Part shown: positions 24,137 to 36,005 of the stretch, piece after piece
Layout of the letters: each line of letters begins with the position of its first letter
Numbering within the stretch: position 1 is the stretch's first letter
Source of the DNA: Casuarina equisetifolia
Lineage: Eukaryota; Streptophyta; Magnoliopsida; Fagales; Casuarinaceae
Length of the DNA stretch: 64,000 nt
Assembly: GCA_028551475.1 (NCBI GenBank)
Contig: CM052360.1
Span: forward strand, 21,956,682 to 22,020,681
Direction of reading: 5' to 3'
Position numbers and translations under genes: made by a program
The notes under the pieces: generated by a model
Database searches by the model: none
Told to the model about the DNA's origin: nothing
Seen by the model: only the letters and a program-made list of their open reading frames with translations

Positions 24137-25080
24137 TTTTTTTTTTTTAGTGAAAGGTCAAGAATTATATATTACCCTAAAAAATTATAAGATTGTTCAA
24201 TTATAATATAATCATTTAGGCTTAAACACTGCATTCTCCAAATTTCAAAGCTCTTATAATAATTTATTATAATTTATAGGCTTTACTCTTCTAGTAAATG
24301 AAATATTTCCTCTCACATCTTTTTTTATTTTAGTAATAATAGTCAAACTGTCTAGACTTTTTATCTTTGAATCTTCTTTTATTTCTTTCCTTCCAAATAT
24401 GATACAATATAGCCTTGAAAGATATACTAAGTAAGATTACTACTAAACTCTTACTCTTAATAGCTTGGATTATCAAACATATTTCAGCTCTTCAAAGTTC
24501 AATTCTTCGAGTTAATCTATTTATACTTAATAGAGTCTTCCATATGTAATTTATGAACCTACATTTAAAAAATAAATATTCTTGTGACTCTTCTCCTTGG
24601 TGGCAAAGCTTGTATTGAAGTTCCACTAAGCTATTTCAAACAACCACACGATTTGCTATGGATAGTTTGTCTTTTAAAATAATCTAACAAATAAAATTAT
24701 ACTTTGGTATTCCTTCTTTCCATACAAGTCTTGCCTAGTTAATATCTTCTCTATTCTCTATTAGTGCTACATAACTTTTAGCAATAATGTATTTTGAGTC
24801 AATTATTAGTTGTGTGAGTTTACTTCTTATTTATAAAATATTTCTAAAACTCCAAGCTAGTAATCCTTTCATCTTAACTTCTAATACATTTTTTCCCTTA
24901 AACTTTTTTGTCATCATCCATTTAACCTATAAAGAGTTTGAGTTGTTATGCACAAGAGACCATAAGAAATACTTCGTAAATGAAATGTATGGAAATTTTC
25001 CTAAGAAGCACTTTTATTTCATAAGAGGAAACACTTTTATAGCCTTTATTTGGAATGTCTAGCAATTCATTAGTAACTAT
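24137..25080 (-). mobile_element. 5'-truncated LINE retrotransposon relic (C-terminal zf-RVT region and 3' tail)
   Basis: A run of twelve T at 24137-24148 is the poly(A) tail of a minus-strand element. Upstream of it, on the minus strand, the zf-RVT domain of plant LINE reverse transcriptases is readable despite stops: KEGIPKYNFI, CHQGEESQEYLFFKC, FINYIWKTL (about 24760-24530). Before that comes the characteristic linker with VKWMMTKKF and LEVKMKGLLAWSFRNIL (about 24960-24830). The RT core itself is not found, so the insertion is 5' truncated. A shorter tail of the same family sits at 36154-36503. Confidence 0.8.
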
Positions 25081-25120
25081 TACATGTTCTTCTCTAATTA
25101 TTTTTCCACTTGACATGGTT

Positions 25121-25235
25121 GTCAAGATAGTTAAATTACTTCCTTTTCCACTTGGATGCTCTTGATAGGAGCACTAGGATTGAAAGGAGGATTAGATCCA
25201 AAGTTTGCATTCTTATGATGTCCACCTCTGTCATG
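25121..25235 (-). pseudogene. Germin-like protein C-terminal fragment
   Basis: On the minus strand NANFGSNPPFNPSAP followed by IKSIQVEKEVI matches the C-terminal end of germin-like proteins, the region that reads ANVVFGFNPPINSN in the unit 1 relic. It is more diverged from the other relics than they are from each other, so it is from an older or different family member. Confidence 0.6.
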
Positions 25236-25950
25236 TGATTTGTTATAATTAGTGGGGGCTATAATATATTTAGAATTATAATTGGTGGTGAGGGAAATCC
25301 TAACGGATAGATTTATTTTAAGGATTATGTGAACTTAAGAGATTGCCCTTGGGTTTGGTTGGTTTAGTGCGGCTTAGTAGCTTGGTGCATAAGAGGATGG
25401 TACAAGCGATTAGCAAAGCCTTTTATTGCAAAAAAAAAAAAGCCACTATTAGAGTTATTGTAAAATCTAGTAGACAACCTCCTATATAAAGAGAGCAATC
25501 AGATCAAGAGAGAAAATGATTATACTTGTAATCCTTTTAAGGATTTGTTAATAAAAAAGGAAAAAAAAGCCAATAAATCTATTGGTGATAATGGAGGTAG
25601 GATAAATTTGTTTTAACTACTCTAAATTTTGTGTCTTGTGTGCCTTGGTTTCTTGATCTATGTACCTATTAACGTGGGATGCAACACTTCCACCCCAACT
25701 CTCTAAGTGGCTATTGAAATTGGACAATGCAACAACATTTGTTTTTTTTTTCTTAAGAAAAATTTTATATATAATAATTTTCAAGACAAGATGGTTAGGA
25801 GTAAACACTATAATGTGATCATAGACATACATCATGAATAATCCTCTTAGGTCTCTAAGCATGCATTATAAATAGGTTTAGTTATTTTAAAGGTCATTTT
25901 TACCAATAAAATTCATCTCTTATAAGGGTCTTGATGGCTTCAAAAGTTAC
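25236..25950. other. Spacer with a possible LTR remnant
   Basis: 25478-25560 has 'cctatataaagagag' followed about 50 bases later by 'tgtaatccttttaagg' and 'ttaataaaa', an arrangement like the TATA and polyadenylation region of an LTR. No termini or coding region were found. Confidence 0.25.
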
Positions 25951-26451
25951 ACATTCGTAGCTCACAATTTGGAGAAAGCCCTTGGATGAATTGTTTATTT
26001 AGTTATTTTAAGGTATATAAGCATTTATGCCATTTGTTTTCCATACTTTTGCAAAAGTTGCTTATCTTAAAATTTTCACAAGAATGATCAAGAGATTTAA
26101 AGTATAAATTGAGACCATAATATAAGTATTACTAAAACTTGGATGGGTGTTTAGAGTAAATTAATAAACATAGTATAAATTGAGGCTAATGTTTTAGAAT
26201 GAAACATACATAGAGGAGGTTTTAGAAATATTTTGAGAATACAACTTTTCCACTAACTAGAATATTTCTAACAATAACTTCCAAGTGGGCAAAAATGTTA
26301 TTGACTATTTTTATAAACAATTCAATTGAGAGAACAATTGGAAAAAAATTTGTTTTATTAAATAATAAACCATTAGACAAATCAAATAATGCTTCCCTTG
26401 CTCCTTTATTGTCAAAATATAACAAAGATAACATGCAAATAGATGAGATAA

Positions 26452-27217
26452 TGTTAGACGTGTCTCATAATTAGCACATTTCCCTTCTCTTTGATTTTCT
26501 TGTTATTGAAGTAATGAGATGACACAACTTTTCACTCTTTAAAACTTTCTCCCTTATCATTGGGGAGTTTGTTTCTCAACCACTAGCACCTTTTGCTATT
26601 ATTTAGAGAGAGTTGTTACGTGTGGGATAGGTTTAGTTTTGAAGCCAAAAGGATACTCTAATTGTGAAAGCATTATGAGACGTAAGACATGAGACAACAA
26701 AGAGAAAACAGAGAAAGAGAAGGGGTGTGAGAGAAAAACCAAGAAAGAGTTTGTGCAGCCAAATTTATGTAGATCTAAGTGCAAATTGAGTGTAGTTTTT
26801 AGTGCAGTATAGATTGGTTATGCTATGTACATAGAACAACGAAAAAAATAAGAAAATTTGTAAGCCATTCTTATTTAACTCTTATACACTTCCTTGTATC
26901 TTTGAAGGAGTGCTCGAAAAGTGTGTTTGGTGGAGAATTCTTATGAGAAAACTTCTATATTGTTGATTACAAGTAGTGAAAAAGATCTCTCTTAATTTCA
27001 CTCATCGATGTAGGCAATTATTGGTCAAACCACATAAATTTGTGTGTTTTTTTGTGTGATTTTACATTTTCCATTTAATTTCTTATTTAACCAACATTTG
27101 AAACAATATCTTAAGCTTGGAGAAAAGTCCTTTCTAATAATTAATTTGGGCTTAATTAGAATACTTTACTAACATTCTTGCTATGCTTGTCACACTACTT
27201 TGTTGTTTTACACAACA
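26452..27217 (+). mobile_element. Solo LTR (Ty1-copia-like), 766 bp
   Basis: Comparison with units 1 and 2 (13600-13630, 23525-23550) shows that 766 bases interrupt block F here. The insert begins TGTTAGACG and ends ACAACA, the TG...CA ends of an LTR. ATAA flanks it on both sides (26448-26451 and 27218-27221) and may be a short target duplication. Inside, near 27005-27060, is 'gatgtaggcaatt' followed by 'aaaccacataaatttgtg', the usual U5 wording of plant copia LTRs. No internal region is present. Confidence 0.7.
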
Positions 27218-28649
27218 ATAAATAGCTTTGGGGGACCAAAAGTAGAGCATAATTATTCTAAGACCTTTGGGTTTACATTTTATTTATCTTGATGGATTAG
27301 CTTTTACGTGATTCTTTTCCTTTAAGATAGTAACACATGTCAGGTGGTGGTGGTTGTTAACACTAGAAGACAATTTATCTACCCTTTCAAATGCCTTAAT
27401 TGCCTACCAAGGGAGACTTCCATAGCAAAATGACAGGACAAAAAAGTTTGCTTAATAAGATGAGATAAAAAAAAAATGATTGGAAGCTTTGGGGAAGGAG
27501 TAGGGCAGCTGCACGTAATTTAAGCCTTTGCATTGACTAAGAAGACTAACAATCATCAAGCAATTAAATAAAAAGTTGGTTCTTATCTAAGATTTTTTAA
27601 TAATATTGTTAACATAATTTAGAAAATATGAAACTTTTACACAATTCTTAATGTGGACTTCATGTTCTATCTTAGGAATTCAAAAGTCCTTTGCAAAACA
27701 CTTTAGGCTACAGGTTTTTGTAGGAGGTGCTATCTCCCGTGATAATATCTTAAAGAACTTTTTTTTTTCCTTTTTTTTTTTTTCAATTTATACACACACG
27801 GGAGAGGAGGAGGGGATTTTGAACTCCTCACTTGATGAACTCACAAGTCAGGGATCTTTGACTTTTTGCCATTAACCCAAGGGGGACATATGATCAACGT
27901 TTTTTAAGTCAACGTCTTGATTTAGGCAAAAATTCTGTTCATAGAGAAAATTACACAGGAATTTTCTTAGGAGCCAAACACAACCCAGAAAAACAACTGC
28001 ACAATAGAAGAGGTTGCACTGTTTCTCGATGATTAGAATACAATGGAATAGCAGCGTCTTTATAGTCCTAAGCTAGTCGAAATTATAAGAAAAATTATCT
28101 GTATAGATCCAAAGTGCCTTTCATGTGATGCCGACTGCAATAATTTTTAAGTCAATAAAGTGAAGTCAATCATAAAGTGGGATGATGGGATCATGATTTG
28201 TGCTTTACCAAATTCAGAACCTAAAGGGAACTGCATTTTCTGACCATTCTGATCTACATCTTTCTAGAAGCAGCCACAAGGCTCGTACGAGGAAGCCAAC
28301 TACGTCAATGCATAATGGAGTCGTCGTCATCGGCACGTACCAAATAATGGAGGGCAGCTGTATGGAGTCATAGAGCAAAGGTAAATGCTTATGCAGCTGG
28401 CGAGGGTAAATATAGATATATACTTTTTTTAATATGCATGAATACATGGTGGGGGTTTGGGGCACGAGGGTGGGCGGGGCGTGGGGGTGGTTTGCGGTGG
28501 TTGGCGAGGGTAATTGCATTTGAGTGACCTTTTAGAGTTATGCCACTTTCTTCCTTACACGTAATCAATCATTTGTATCTCAAGTGCTTTGTTTACGTAA
28601 TCAAGCACCAATATCTCGAATGCTTTGATTGCAATATAAAATTCTTTCC

Positions 28650-29076
28650 TTTTGCAACGGAATGCTCTGCAAGGACCCAAGCCTCGTTGCTGCCAATGAT
28701 TTCTTCTTGTCGGGACTGAGCATTCCACACTCAAATCCACTCCCATCAAATGTCTCTCTTTTGAATGCGGGCAGATACCAGGTCCCAACACATTAAGCAT
28801 ATATTTAACTCGTAGTCATTGCACCATATCGCCTCAATCATCCACATGCCACCGAAATTTTAGTCATTGTAGGAGATGGCTTTGTGTTCTTAGTTGGTCT
28901 CATTCACTTCCAATTTGATGTCGAAAATACCAATGTGTTTGCTTTTTTGAGTATCACTAGCCACGACCCACGTCTCATCACAATAGCGAATGCTGTGTTT
29001 GGATCCTACCCTCCCATCAATTCTAATGTTCTTTTCAATGATACCTAGATGAACAAGAATGTGGTGAACTATCTTT
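28650..29076 (+). pseudogene. Germin-like protein (cupin) pseudogene, unit 3
   Basis: The plus-strand reading gives NGMLCKDPSLVAANDFFLSG, GLSIP, stops after the QVPTH segment, then cupin motif 1, reduced to NHPHATEILVIV, joined directly to GDGFVFLVGLIHFQF, then HDPRLITIANAVFGSYPP and NKNVVNYL. It shares with unit 1 the deletion of about 25 codons between the cupin motifs. In addition it has lost part of motif 1 (the second His of His-x-His is gone). It has no signal-peptide exon and is not functional. Confidence 0.82.
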
Positions 29077-29281
29077 AAAAAGAAAAAAGAAAAAAAAAAG
29101 CAGTTTTAGACAAACATTTTTATATATCCTGGTCACAAAGTAATGTCATGTGGTCAAATTTGGACGAACATTTAATATATGCATTTAGGAGTGGTTGAGC
29201 AAAGATTCCCTCATTAAACAAACTCGTACCAACTTAAATCTTCACCGTAGTAAAAGCATGTACCTATTTACTGACTCGCTT

Positions 29282-29290
29282 CTATAAATA
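29282..29290 (+). promoter_or_regulatory. TATA motif upstream of the unknown small locus, unit 3
   Basis: 'cttctataaatagttgtg', the plus-strand equivalent of the motifs at 11037 and 20471. It lies about 0.95 kb before the first conserved exon at 30243. Confidence 0.4.
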
Positions 29291-30242
29291 GTTGTGTTCC
29301 CATGACCACTTTCACCCTCACCTAGTATATGTTCAGGAACACTCATAGGCTTAGTTTTTCAACCTATTGGAGCTTATTAATCCATTAGGTCAATTATATT
29401 ATGAATTTTTCTCATGTGAAGAGGACTATTTTTTTTCTTGATTATAGTAGGTTTCACAATTTTCTTTCCTAATTTTAGTAGGTTTTATAATTTCATTTTT
29501 TTGATTTTAGTAGATATCATAATTTTTTTTTATTTAGATCTTATAGTATCTTTATATATATAGAGTTCATGTACAATTTTCCTTTAAACAAGAATAATAC
29601 TACCAATGCTTCAATACATTGTTTTTCTTTTCCTTCTTTTCTCTTTCTTCTTTCTTCTTGCTTCCTCGAAAATTTTATAGTGTACTAAAGCAAAAAAATG
29701 ATAGGAAAAAGAATGATCTAGAAGATATTCATCTAATAATTATAAAATGACTATATCCCTAAAAACGAAAATGATATGGGTCATCATGCCTAAAAGCTCA
29801 ATTGGCTTAATGCCAAATTTTCAAATAGGCCTTTGATCCACTAACATTTATTTTGCAAACTTGGTTTTTGTATAAAATAAATTATCAACTTGAGAGGATT
29901 GGGGATAATATACTCACTCATACACTTAGATATCCGATTTATTGGAGTGTTATGATCCATTAGGTTAGTTCTATAATACTATAATACTTTCTTTCTTTCC
30001 TTCTTTTTCCTAATTGTAGTAGGTTTCAAAATTTTCTTTCTTGATTATTGGTCTTGTAATTTTTTCTCAAACTTGTTCTAGGCTCCAGCATTTTTTTTAT
30101 TTGAATCCTTGTATTTCTTTATAAACAAAACTCATGTACAACTTTCTATTAAGCAAAAATAGTATCTTAATAATTTGACATATTGTTTTTCTTTTCCTCC
30201 TCCTTTTTCTTCTTTCTTCTTTCTTCCTCAATATTTCTACAG

Positions 30243-31253
30243 TATGAGAGTAAACCAGTGCCTTCCAACAAGTACCGTTCTGCTAACGTGATCTGGCTGA
30301 ATTCTGTGTGTTGCCTCAAGGACAAAAAAGGTCTAATTAGGGAAAGGAAGAGAAACCAGACAAAGGCAAGTTCAGGTGCCTGACACAGTACTTAAGAGAT
30401 GAAAGCAAACTTAGGCAGAGGGGCAGGGAGAGTTATGAGTCTGAATAATGCTTTAGCTGAAAGCATACTTGTTTCTTAAGCTTAGCGATGCTTGACGTTG
30501 ACTTTTGTCTTGCCCCTTCTCAATGCGAAATCTTTTCATTTGTGTTAAGAGGGGGTAGTCAAGATGCTCACCAGCATAAGGTGGACTTTTGTTTCATATT
30601 TAATTATTGATTTTCTGGCGTCACGTTTATTGTCTTCATCTTATTTCATTATTATATAATTTTCTTTTTCCTTTTTTTTTTGGTTCTCCTCTAAAGACCG
30701 AACGTTTTTTTTCCTGTTGACATAGCTAATATCTCTTTCTTTGTGCTGTTAGAACTCTGGTGTTGCCACCGATGCGAATTCTGTGTTAATGAAGATTACT
30801 GAAATGGTGAGTACACGTGCACAAACAGTTCTAAACAGAAGAAAGCATACTGAGTTAGACAGAGAAGGGGGAAGAGTATTATGAATCTGATTAAATTCTT
30901 ACATGCAAGATTGCAATATTTAGTTTTCTTGTTGTTTGAAAAGCGTAGTGGTGCTTAAGGTCAACTTTTGTGGTTCCCCTTCTAAATATCAAAACTATTA
31001 CTTATATTGATAGACTTTTTACCTCCCTGTTTTGTGCACTTTGGTAAATGCTAAACCGAAATCTGAAGAAATGAAAAAAATTCTGGAAAATGTGTTTGGA
31101 AAAGTGCATCCTAATGAAGCGGGTACACTGAATGATATGTGCAATATATTGGACACTGAAATATCCAATCTTCAAAAAGAAGTGTTAATTAGAAAAACTG
31201 AATTAACGTATGTCTGCTCAAGACACTTAACGTTCCAAACCAAAGATATTTGA
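30243..31253 (+). pseudogene. Broken copy of the unknown small multi-exon gene
   Basis: This is the homologue of the locus at 18743-19543. Exon a starts at 30243 after 'ctacag'; the ATG of the other copy is AAG here (30318-30320). Exon b is 30753-30806 (NSGVATDANSVLMKITEM), shorter than its partner, followed by GTGAGT. Exon c starts at 31044 (VNAKPKSEEMKKILENVFGK) and is open to TGA 31251-31253 unless spliced at ACG|TATG. The acceptor before exon c reads TG instead of AG. The two introns resemble each other ('gaaagcatact', 'gcttgacgttgacttttgt' against 'gcttaaggtcaacttttgt'), so an internal exon-intron duplication shaped the gene. The family is not recognised. Start and acceptor losses suggest a pseudogene. 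Confidence 0.45.
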
Positions 31254-31254
31254 A

Positions 31255-32420
31255 TTAAAACAAATGTTATAATACATAAAGATTGAATCATGACAGTAAC
31301 TTTATTGAATGCACACAGTAATATAATCAAAACTAACATAAAGTTCCCACAATAAAGAAGGAAATTACATTAGAAAAGGAAATGAATGAGCACCACCTTT
31401 AGTGGATGACTCATCAATAAAGAAATTAGGCAAGCTAAACTCATACTCGCATGGCTAGTTAGCCAACACATACTTCAAATCTAGAACATAAAAGTTTGAC
31501 TTATACTTGTTTGGTCACCTTGAGATGGTATTGTTAGTCTAAAACATTTAGGCCTTCTAACATTCCCAAATGTAACTTGAAAAAGAAATATTCAAACCTT
31601 ATATTCATTGATAAAGAGCCATCCGTATCAAATCAAAAGATGATGAACAAGGAAACAAATAATAGTTTTGAATCTTCATGCTTTCCAGCCTATTTTCATG
31701 AAAGTTATACCATGTGTTGTTTTTGACGACCACTTGCATAATTTTCAGCCTATCCTCTTAGTTAGTTGTTGTTGAGTTCAAACATTACGCCTTTCCAAGG
31801 AAGCACCATCAAGTGGGCTAAGAAATTATTCAATAAAATGAGTAAATGGAACGAAGGTGGAACTAGTTTTGTTTAATCAAAAGGTAAAACTAGTGGATAG
31901 AATAATTTGAAGCTTTGATGATGTCCATATTAAAGATGGAGCTCTTTTGTTTCTCATCATGGCTTAATTATGAAGTAAAAAGCTTACCAATAAAGAAACA
32001 AATAGAAGAAAAGAAATAATACTTTTCAATGTGGTTGTTTTCTGACCTATCCTAGGAAGGACGACCGGTTGCACGCTTTCCAATATCGTCGTTAGTTCAA
32101 CCACTCCCCGATAATCGACGGGAGTGCCCCCAAACCCATATTTTTTACAGCTAACGATGACTTCTTTTTCGACACCACTTTCGGGTGTTCCTCTTTTAGT
32201 CTTCCTTTTTCTTTTTTTTCTTTCTTTTTAATGCACACAAACAGGATGGGAGGGATTTTGAATTCCTAACTTGGTGAACTTGCAAGTCAAGAGCTTCTTT
32301 TATAATCTTTTGATTTTATCTTATATTGTTAAACTAATCTTTTTGTTTTGTCATTTTGTGGCCAAAGTCTTTGTTGTTTGATACTTAAAACACTTGAATG
32401 GGTATATAAATTGTTGTCAA
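31255..32420. repeat. Repeat block Q, copy 3 (inverted)
   Basis: Reverse complement of 15610-14550, and of 10170-9540 over part of its length. Together with P at 32450-34870 it continues the inverted copy of the cluster. Confidence 0.75.
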
Positions 32421-32449
32421 CCGTTGAATATGAATTAGAGATTATAATA

Positions 32450-34870
32450 TGCTATCATCGTAAAAATTCAATATACATTAGAAGCTATAGTTTGATAGCA
32501 TATTAAAATTACATATGAAAGTTGAATAAGTTTATTTTTTTTTACTAAAAAATACACTGAATATTGCACAAGTTTCGGACTAAGAAACTGAAGTTGGCCA
32601 CAATACAAACTATTAAACTAAAAGTCAACTAGAGGATAATCCTTGGCAACTGAAGACTAATTACAATATAAATACTTTATAGCTGGAAACTAACAAAAAT
32701 ACAAACTTTTAATCTGGAAATTATAATCAACAGGCAGTTAGATTATCAAAATTTTATTATGTTTAAGGTGATATAATGAGAAATAGGAAGAAGGATGTGA
32801 AGAAGGAAGAGATATGAAGACTCCCAATAAGAAAATATAAGTTGACTATGGTCATATATTACTCTAAAATGAATTTATTTTAATTTTATTTTGTATCAAC
32901 TAGAGTATAATCCTTGGCAACTGAAGACTAATTGAAATATAAATACTTTATATTTGGAAACTAACAAAAATAAAAATTTTTAATCTCAAAATTATAATAA
33001 ACTAATAGTTAGATTATCAAAATTTTATTACGCTTAAGGTGAGATAATGAGAAATAGGAAGAAGGATGTGAAGAAGGAAGAGATATGAAGACTCCCAACA
33101 AGAAAATATTAGTTGACTATGATCATATATTACTCTAAAATGGATTTATTTTTATTTTATTTTCAAATAAAAATATTTTTTTATTTTAGTATAAAAGAAA
33201 AGCCTTGAAGACCAATCCCAATATGTTTGTAATTTTCTTATGACCAGATTAAAAGATTTTAGAAACTAAATGAGACTTGAACTTTGATAATTTACTATTC
33301 TTCTAAATCATGTTTATTTTAAAACATATTTCAAGATAAAACATGATTTTACTTCATATTATAACAAAAAAGTATCAGAAACCCCCAAGGCAGTTTGATG
33401 TTTTCACTTGGATAACTAGGTTAGGAAACTTTAAAGAATAAAATAAGAATTTCAATTTGATCTTTTATGACACCAAATACGTTTTCTATAACTGTCCTTT
33501 CAAGTCAAAGGTGATACTATTACATATATTAGAGAGAAATGCTACTTCCAAATGCATCTAATAGTTATCCTTGAAATAAGGATAATGAGAATCTTAACCA
33601 ATACTATAAGGCTTGATTATAATCTTCATCTTTCCATTTGCTTTAATGATCTTTCCAAATCTAAGTTGATTTTGTTTAGTATTTTAAGGTCTTTTTTTGA
33701 ATGGAGAGATTATAAGACTTTAGGAGGAAAAAATTAGACTTGAATTTCGGTCATTTATTATTCCCATACAATCATGTTTGTTTTTATCAATACATTTTAA
33801 TATGAAACTTTTATCAGTTGAATCCCACTCCCAATATTTTTATTCCATTGAGGGATCATAAAGCTCTACAGGAATCATAAAGAGCTGTCTAAGAACATTG
33901 TTGAAATCTGCATTAACAATTGAATTACTTTGACTTCTAACCGGCTGAATTAACATGTTGTCCAGTAGCAACCCTCTTACTTGCCTAGCTAGCCACTTGC
34001 TAGTTTATTTAAAGGTTGCTGTCACAAAGACCACTTGCTGTTTATTTAAAGGGTTGTCACGGAGTTCATGAACGACCTTATAGAAAAGAAAAGCCATACC
34101 TTTGCCCGTCCAGGTCTAACAATGTCCACAGCAACTACTACTGGCAGGTTTATTTAAAGTATTGCTGCCAAAAGGAAAACAGAAAACAATTTATCTTTCC
34201 ACTTAAAAAATAAAATAAAAAGGAAAACAGAAAAACAAGAATAATGTTTCATAACTGCCATTTCACAAGCTTCAGCTGACTCCCTCATCCACAAGACAAT
34301 TGTCTTAGAGTTTTATGATTTGAAATGATAATCATTTTTATTAAGAATCCTAAGAACAATGAAACCAGTAATTCCGGGGTACTGAATGTTATAGAACGAA
34401 AACAAATCATAGATGCAAATATCTACCTAATATATTTCTTATGATATCCTTTTTAATTTATATTTATTTTATAGGCCTAAAAAAAATATAATACGCTTTT
34501 TAGGGGGGGAAAAACAATAAGCATCCCATCTCTAAAAAGCTTCTTTATTTGAAAATATAAAATCTTAGCATAAAAATGTTATTTTAAGTGATATTTGAAA
34601 GCTTCTAACCTATATTTTTTCATAACTATAATAACTTTTATAATATTAAAATGTGTTTCTTTACTTTTGTACTCTAATTTGTATTAATATAATTTTCATA
34701 TGAAAAATTCTAAAATGCAAACAATGTTGGAATTGAAAGAGGAGGTTGTCAAGTTAATATATAATGTCGAATCACTGCCAAGCAAAGTCTATTAATCAGT
34801 TCTAAAAATGAATTAGATAAGAAACCATGATATTATACCATATTGCAAATCGAAGTCAATTATTTACCAT
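32450..34870 (-). repeat. Repeat block P, copy 2 (inverted)
   Basis: Reverse complement of 7430-9500 and of 60050-61895. Landmarks are 'ctttgacttgaaagga' (minus strand, near 33510) and 'agctgactccctcatcc' (near 34271). It ends near 34870, whereas the direct copies continue for another 0.6 kb. Confidence 0.8.
32626..33167. repeat. 271-bp tandem duplication inside inverted block P
   Basis: Two near-identical units start at 32626 and 32897, each beginning 'caactagag.ataatcc' and containing 'gaaataggaagaaggatgtg'. The other P copies have one unit, so it arose after the block was copied. Confidence 0.85.
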
Positions 34871-35355
34871 TTTGAGAAAATCTTGACGATCGTACTAGAA
34901 TGAACAAGCCTCATGGATACCGATGCACAAAGAAGTCCCTTAAAATTATGAGAGTCTACCCCTGCGATGGTAACACTTGGACAGTAAGTGGGGTTCTTCA
35001 CCCATCACCCAAACAGGGTTAGCCACGCATGAAAGCCATCCATTACCCGAGGAGCGCCATTGATCGTTCAGTTGATAGTTTCATATACTTAGGAAATTAT
35101 TGAAGCAATTCTATGTATAAATCTGAATTCTATTATTTATTCCTGTTATTATAATGGGACGCATTATAACAATCCTTCTTTCTTTTTCTGGGGGTAAATC
35201 TCAATCCACAATACTAAAAACAATTCAAGTGCCCAAAAAAACATAATTGGCACAATGAGACTCAGACGATGTCATTCCCTCTCCCAATTTAGGCTTTCCA
35301 TATCAGCAAAGTTACTGGGCACAATGAATGTATCCCAATCCCGAAGATATTGTTA
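34871..35355. other. Spacer, nothing recognised
   Basis: 34950-35080 is GC-richer than its surroundings but gives no protein or RNA gene that I can support. Confidence 0.35.
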
Positions 35356-35359
35356 CTAA

Positions 35360-36005
35360 AAGGGTGCAAGTTGATCATTAGATGAATGATTGCTAATTGA
35401 ATATTCTAGTAGGCAGTCTCCATTAATTGAGGTTGATCTATGCTCTCTTGTTTATACATTCCAAATAAATATTTCCAAATATTGTTCTATGTTTTTGCAA
35501 GACTCTTTTACCTTGTAACTTTTCATGGTTATTGCAAAATGCCAAAGCTTTAGATTGAAGTCTTTTTTCACACTAGTCATAAAAGTTAGATGTAGGATCT
35601 CTCTGCATCTAACATTGAAATTATTGATGTATGTATGTATCTTTGTATGTATATATAATCCAAATTTGTGGGATCTCTTTGCATCTATTTGCTTATTGCA
35701 ATTTATTTTAAATCATTATTTCATAGGAGATCCTCATGCCCACCTCGATTCCCATTGTAAACTTAATCCAATCAATGTATATCCGGTTTCCCACAATAAA
35801 AGTTGAATGCCACTAAACTTCTATGTTAAGAAAAAGGTTTTTTAATTGTTAGAACTTGTTCAGGAACTAGGCATTCGTACACTGATCATGGATGATAGTG
35901 AGTTCATGTAATCCATGCATTAATTGACAAGACCAAGCCTCTTGGAGTCCCTTAGCAAGATCTAGTCTCTAAGATTTTGTTAACAAAATCCTAGTAATGT
36001 TTTGA
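35360..36005 (+). repeat. Duplication X, copy 1
   Basis: Matches 49905-50510 in the same orientation, from 'caagttgatcattagatgaa' through 'agatcctcatgcccacctcg' to the edge of a foldback element. It is noncoding. Confidence 0.85.

Larger units (their letters stand above)
25960..30200 (+). repeat. Repeat blocks F and E, unit 3 (inverted)
   Basis: This is the reverse complement of 14150-10700 and 24120-19560. F runs 25960-28560 and is interrupted by an insertion at 26452-27217. E runs 28560-30200 and holds the germin relic at 28650-29076 and the TATA motif at 29282. With the Q and P blocks to its right it makes an inverted copy of nearly 9 kb of the cluster. Confidence 0.8.

Noticed and set aside
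34945-35080. GC-richer stretch considered as a structural RNA or tRNA
   Set aside because: No T-loop GTTCGA-type box or cloverleaf could be made out.
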